Assembly (NCBI GenBank): GCA_041168905.1
Contig: JBEEJZ010000175.1
Coordinates: 1-16,797 of the forward strand
Direction of reading: 5' to 3'
From: JBEEJZ01 sp041168905
Lineage (GTDB): Bacteria > Pseudomonadota > Gammaproteobacteria > Burkholderiales > Burkholderiaceae_C
Length of the DNA: 16,797 bases
Shown here: piece after piece, positions 16,486 to 16,797 of the stretch
How the letters are laid out: every line of letters starts with the position of its first letter
Position numbering within the stretch: the stretch's first letter is position 1
The notes under the pieces: model-generated
What the model saw: the letters and a program-made list of their open reading frames with translations, nothing else
Told to the model about the DNA's origin: nothing
The model's database searches: none
Translations under genes and position numbers: made by a program

Positions 16486-16656
16486 ATGGCAACCAAAGGC
16501 GGACGCGAAAAAATCAAGCTGGAATCCACGGCTGGCACAGGTCACTTCTACACGACCAGCAAGAACAAAAAAACCATGCCCGAGAAAATGTTGATCAAGA
16601 AGTTTGATCCTGTTGCTCGCAAGCATGTGGACTACAAGGAAATGAAACTGAAGTAA
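16486..16656 (+). CDS. rpmG: 50S ribosomal protein L33
   Basis: This 56-residue basic protein of the large ribosomal subunit begins MATKGGREKIKLESTAGTGH and ends HVDYKEMKLK, both diagnostic of L33, with YTTSKNKKTMPEKM in the middle. It contains no Cys, so it is the zinc-free form, matching the zinc-free L28 next to it. AAGGAG overlaps the rpmB stop codon and lies 7 nt before the ATG. A strong terminator follows. Confidence 0.96.
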   Translation: MATKGGREKIKLESTAGTGHFYTTSKNKKTMPEKMLIKKFDPVARKHVDYKEMKLK

Positions 16657-16673
16657 TTCGGTTTTTATCCTGC

Positions 16674-16699
16674 AAAAAGCCCGCTCTGCGGGCTTTTTT
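16674..16699 (+). terminator. Rho-independent terminator of rpmB-rpmG
   Basis: AAAAAGCCCGC (16674-16684) and GCGGGCTTTTT (16688-16698) form a perfect 11-bp stem with a TCT loop and a T run of six. It starts 18 nt after the rpmG stop. The A run on the other side would allow termination from the right as well. Confidence 0.95.
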
Positions 16700-16705
16700 A
16701 CGTCC

Positions 16706-16797
16706 ATGAAAAACAGGATTCAAATTCGTCAGGTCGTCGACGGCAACCGCAGCTTCATCGACATGCCGGACAGCCCCGACAACCCCTGCACCGCCTG
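16706..16797 (+). CDS. Possible start of an unknown protein, cut by the window edge
   Basis: An ATG at 16706 opens a frame that stays open for 30 codons to the edge (MKNRIQIRQVVDGNRSFIDM...). It begins just after the rpmG terminator, but no ribosome binding site is visible and I do not recognise the family. An opposite-strand frame is also open across this stretch, so the coding strand is uncertain. Confidence 0.35.
   Translation, partial: MKNRIQIRQVVDGNRSFIDMPDSPDNPCTA

Overview
The window is about 60% GC by eye and reads as chromosomal core sequence of a betaproteobacterium, most likely Burkholderiales, family Comamonadaceae. The basis is the BktB-type thiolase, the Aap and Liv amino acid transporters, the ftsK-lolA-rarA cluster divergent from trxB, and a multi-hairpin intergenic repeat that I recall from many Comamonadaceae genomes. 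The family assignment is inference from protein and repeat character; no rRNA or tRNA is present to fix it.

Layout. 1-399 holds no supported gene; most of it is a GC-rich repeat made of consecutive inverted repeats. 400-2243 (+) encodes a beta-ketothiolase (bktB) and, 14 nt downstream, a small P-loop kinase of the uridine/pantothenate kinase type. 2244-2502 carries a nearly perfect sigma-54 promoter and a leader of about 149 nt for the aapJ-aapQ-aapM-aapP operon (2503-6695, +), a general L-amino acid ABC importer. A 16-bp stem-loop separates the binding-protein gene from the permease genes. A bidirectional terminator (6734-6769) lies between aapP and the convergent livH-livM-livG-livF operon (6783-10336, -), a branched-chain/hydrophobic amino acid ABC importer without its binding-protein gene in the window. 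Upstream of livH, the rarA terminator overlaps a second sigma-54-like -24/-12 element. 10504-14873 (-) is ftsK-lolA-rarA: DNA translocation at division, lipoprotein transport and replication-fork maintenance. Divergent from ftsK is trxB (15066-16022, +), followed by the ribosomal protein operon rpmB-rpmG (16241-16656, +) with a long leader and a clean terminator. A possible gene start runs off the right edge.

How it works together. The two amino acid importers face each other, and both appear to start from -24/-12 promoters. This suggests they answer to a common cue such as nitrogen or amino acid availability through enhancer-binding activators. The rest is housekeeping.

I found no mobile element, CRISPR array, tRNA, phage or defence gene. 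The most interesting material is regulatory: the two sigma-54-type promoters, the terminator that doubles as a promoter element, a dyad about 100 bp upstream of it, two small leader ORFs, and the structured repeat.
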